From CAYTRP01 sp964625145 (lineage in GTDB: Bacteria; Sumerlaeota; Sumerlaeia; SLMS01; JAHLLQ01): 64,000 nt of DNA. The notes under the pieces were generated by a model. That model saw only the letters and a list, made by a program, of their open reading frames with translations. It was not told the origin of the DNA and made no database searches. Below, piece by piece: positions 63,483 to 64,000 of the stretch. The translations under genes and the position numbers were made by a program. The stretch covers positions 3,834 to 67,833 of the forward strand of contig CAZVAQ010000002.1 of the NCBI GenBank assembly GCA_964625145.1, read 5' to 3'. The first letter of the stretch is position 1. Each line of letters starts with the position of its first letter.

Positions 63483-63884
63483 ATGACCAGGACGGAACTC
63501 GATTCTCTATCGGGGAAGATCATTGGTGCAGCGATTGAAGTTCACAAGGAACTGGGCCCGGGGTTGTTGGAGAACGCATACGAAGCATGCCTGCATCACG
63601 AGCTGAGTCTGCGTGGGATTCATGCCGAGAGGCAGGTTCCGCTTCCCGTTGAATACAAGGGCCTTCTAATTGAATGCGGGTACAGGCTCGATCTGGTTGT
63701 GGAGAGGAAGATCGTTGTTGAATTGAAAGCGATCAGCGAGGTGTTGCCCGTCCACAGGGCCCAGCTGCTTTCCTATGCCCGACTGGGGAAATACCCACTT
63801 GGTCTGCTCATCAACTTCCACGAGCTACTCCTCAAGGATGGTGTTCACCGCGTCATCAACGACCGCATCACGCTGGAGGATTGA
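63483..63884 (+). CDS. GxxExxY protein (PD-(D/E)XK nuclease-like)
   Basis: 133 residues from ATG 63483. The naming motif is in LGPGLLENAYEACLHHEL (G-L-L-E-N-A-Y). A PD-(D/E)XK-like core follows: GYRLDLVVERKIVVELKA, with D, E and K positions. Family members are small, of unknown biology, and often occur in many copies per genome. A nuclease function is inferred from the fold family. Here it sits inside a 34-base inverted repeat pair between leuC and leuD. The frame is open upstream into the left repeat, but no ribosome binding site supports it. Confidence 0.85.
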   Translation: MTRTELDSLSGKIIGAAIEVHKELGPGLLENAYEACLHHELSLRGIHAERQVPLPVEYKGLLIECGYRLDLVVERKIVVELKAISEVLPVHRAQLLSYARLGKYPLGLLINFHELLLKDGVHRVINDRITLED

Positions 63885-63887
63885 TTC

Positions 63888-63921
63888 CTCGTTTCTCTGT
63901 GCTCTCTGTGACCTCTGTGTT
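63888..63921. repeat. Right inverted repeat (CTCTGTG-rich)
   Basis: Partner of the repeat at 63441-63474, in opposite orientation, beginning four bases after the GxxExxY stop. It contains TCTCTGTGCTCTCTGTGA. Twenty-five bases separate it from the leuD start. Confidence 0.75.
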
Positions 63922-63946
63922 TAAATCTCTTGTATAGAAGGCCCCC

Positions 63947-64000
63947 ATGGACCCCAAACGCGTTCTCATCACCGGCTTGGCCATTCCAGTTCGTGGTAAT
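63947..64000 (+). CDS. leuD: 3-isopropylmalate dehydratase small subunit, N-terminus (partial)
   Basis: Only 18 codons lie in the window: MDPKRVLITGLAIPVRGN. The form ITGxAIPVxGN matches the N-terminus of LeuD-type swivelling-domain subunits, which continue with NDIDTDRIIPARFL-like sequence. Position after leuC supports it. It runs off the right edge. Confidence 0.7.
   Translation, partial: MDPKRVLITGLAIPVRGN

Larger units (their letters stand above)
63441..63921. mobile_element. Candidate mobile unit: GxxExxY gene between inverted repeats
   Basis: The gene at 63483-63884 is bounded by imperfect 34-base inverted repeats at 63441-63474 and 63888-63921, with 29 of 34 positions matching. The arms are built from CACAGAG-type units. 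The unit lies between leuC and leuD, which are normally adjacent. No transposase is present. Mobility is inferred from these facts only. Confidence 0.45.

Noticed and set aside
63441..63921. Complete insertion sequence with transposase
   Set aside because: The enclosed protein is a GxxExxY/PD-(D/E)XK type, not a transposase, so it is described only as a candidate mobile unit.

Overview
The window is GC-rich DNA from a Gram-negative bacterium. An outer membrane with lipid A is implied by lpxD, a LolA-like carrier, a SurA-like chaperone and several lipoproteins. Two runs of N (100 and 10 bases) interrupt genes, so this is scaffolded draft sequence, possibly metagenome-derived. The mix of BlaI/BlaR1-type regulation, pseudopilin-like proteins, a DUF1572 protein, a secreted sulfatase and a secreted glycosidase would fit the PVC group or a candidate phylum such as Sumerlaeota or Hydrogenedentota. 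That placement is inference only; no rRNA is present.

Layout. 1-6209 (-): one tightly packed transcription unit, read from a dehydrogenase through an FG-GAP/UnbV protein, a TlpA-like thioredoxin, a FemAB/GNAT protein and an ArgD-like aminotransferase to a sulfite reductase that runs off the left edge. 6400-12389 (+): 5-formyl-THF cyclo-ligase, an ABC exporter (ATPase, permease and an anchored partner), then an ECF sigma factor with a probable anti-sigma protein. 12409-16148 (-): a blaI/blaR1 pair whose sensor protease carries three pseudopilin-like segments. 16149-17637: a small orphan membrane protein gene in a field of short covarying palindromes, then tRNA-Leu(UAG). 17638-23813 (+): a DUF11 lipoprotein, an epimerase, a glycosyltransferase, an FHA-GAF-PP2C phosphatase and an M48 lipoprotein protease. 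23908-31895 is mostly (-): a triple OB-fold exported protein, lpxD, a 1020-residue toroid-like protein, a BtuF-like lipoprotein and a pseudopilin, with one esterase on +. 32094-40813 (+): a lipoprotein, a SprT/DUF45 protease, ClpS, a membrane protein, glycosyltransferase 2, a STAS/receiver/PP2C region broken by a gap, thrS with a large insertion, and a protein of the mitochondrial pyruvate dehydrogenase kinase family. 40904-47850 (-): serA, LolA-like, a membrane protein with a dead M1 peptidase domain, SurA-like, and a small ABM-like protein. 48252-61260: a TPR protein, DUF1572, a glycosidase, proA, aat, ftsK, a sulfatase and a PHP-like protein. 61428-64000 (+): moaE, leuC, then a GxxExxY gene bounded by 34-base inverted repeats, then the start of leuD.

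The strongest leads are the bacterial PDK-type kinase, the GxxExxY unit lodged between leuC and leuD, the BlaR1 protease with pseudopilin-like repeats, and the covarying palindrome family. I see no CRISPR array, phage, transposase or defence island.
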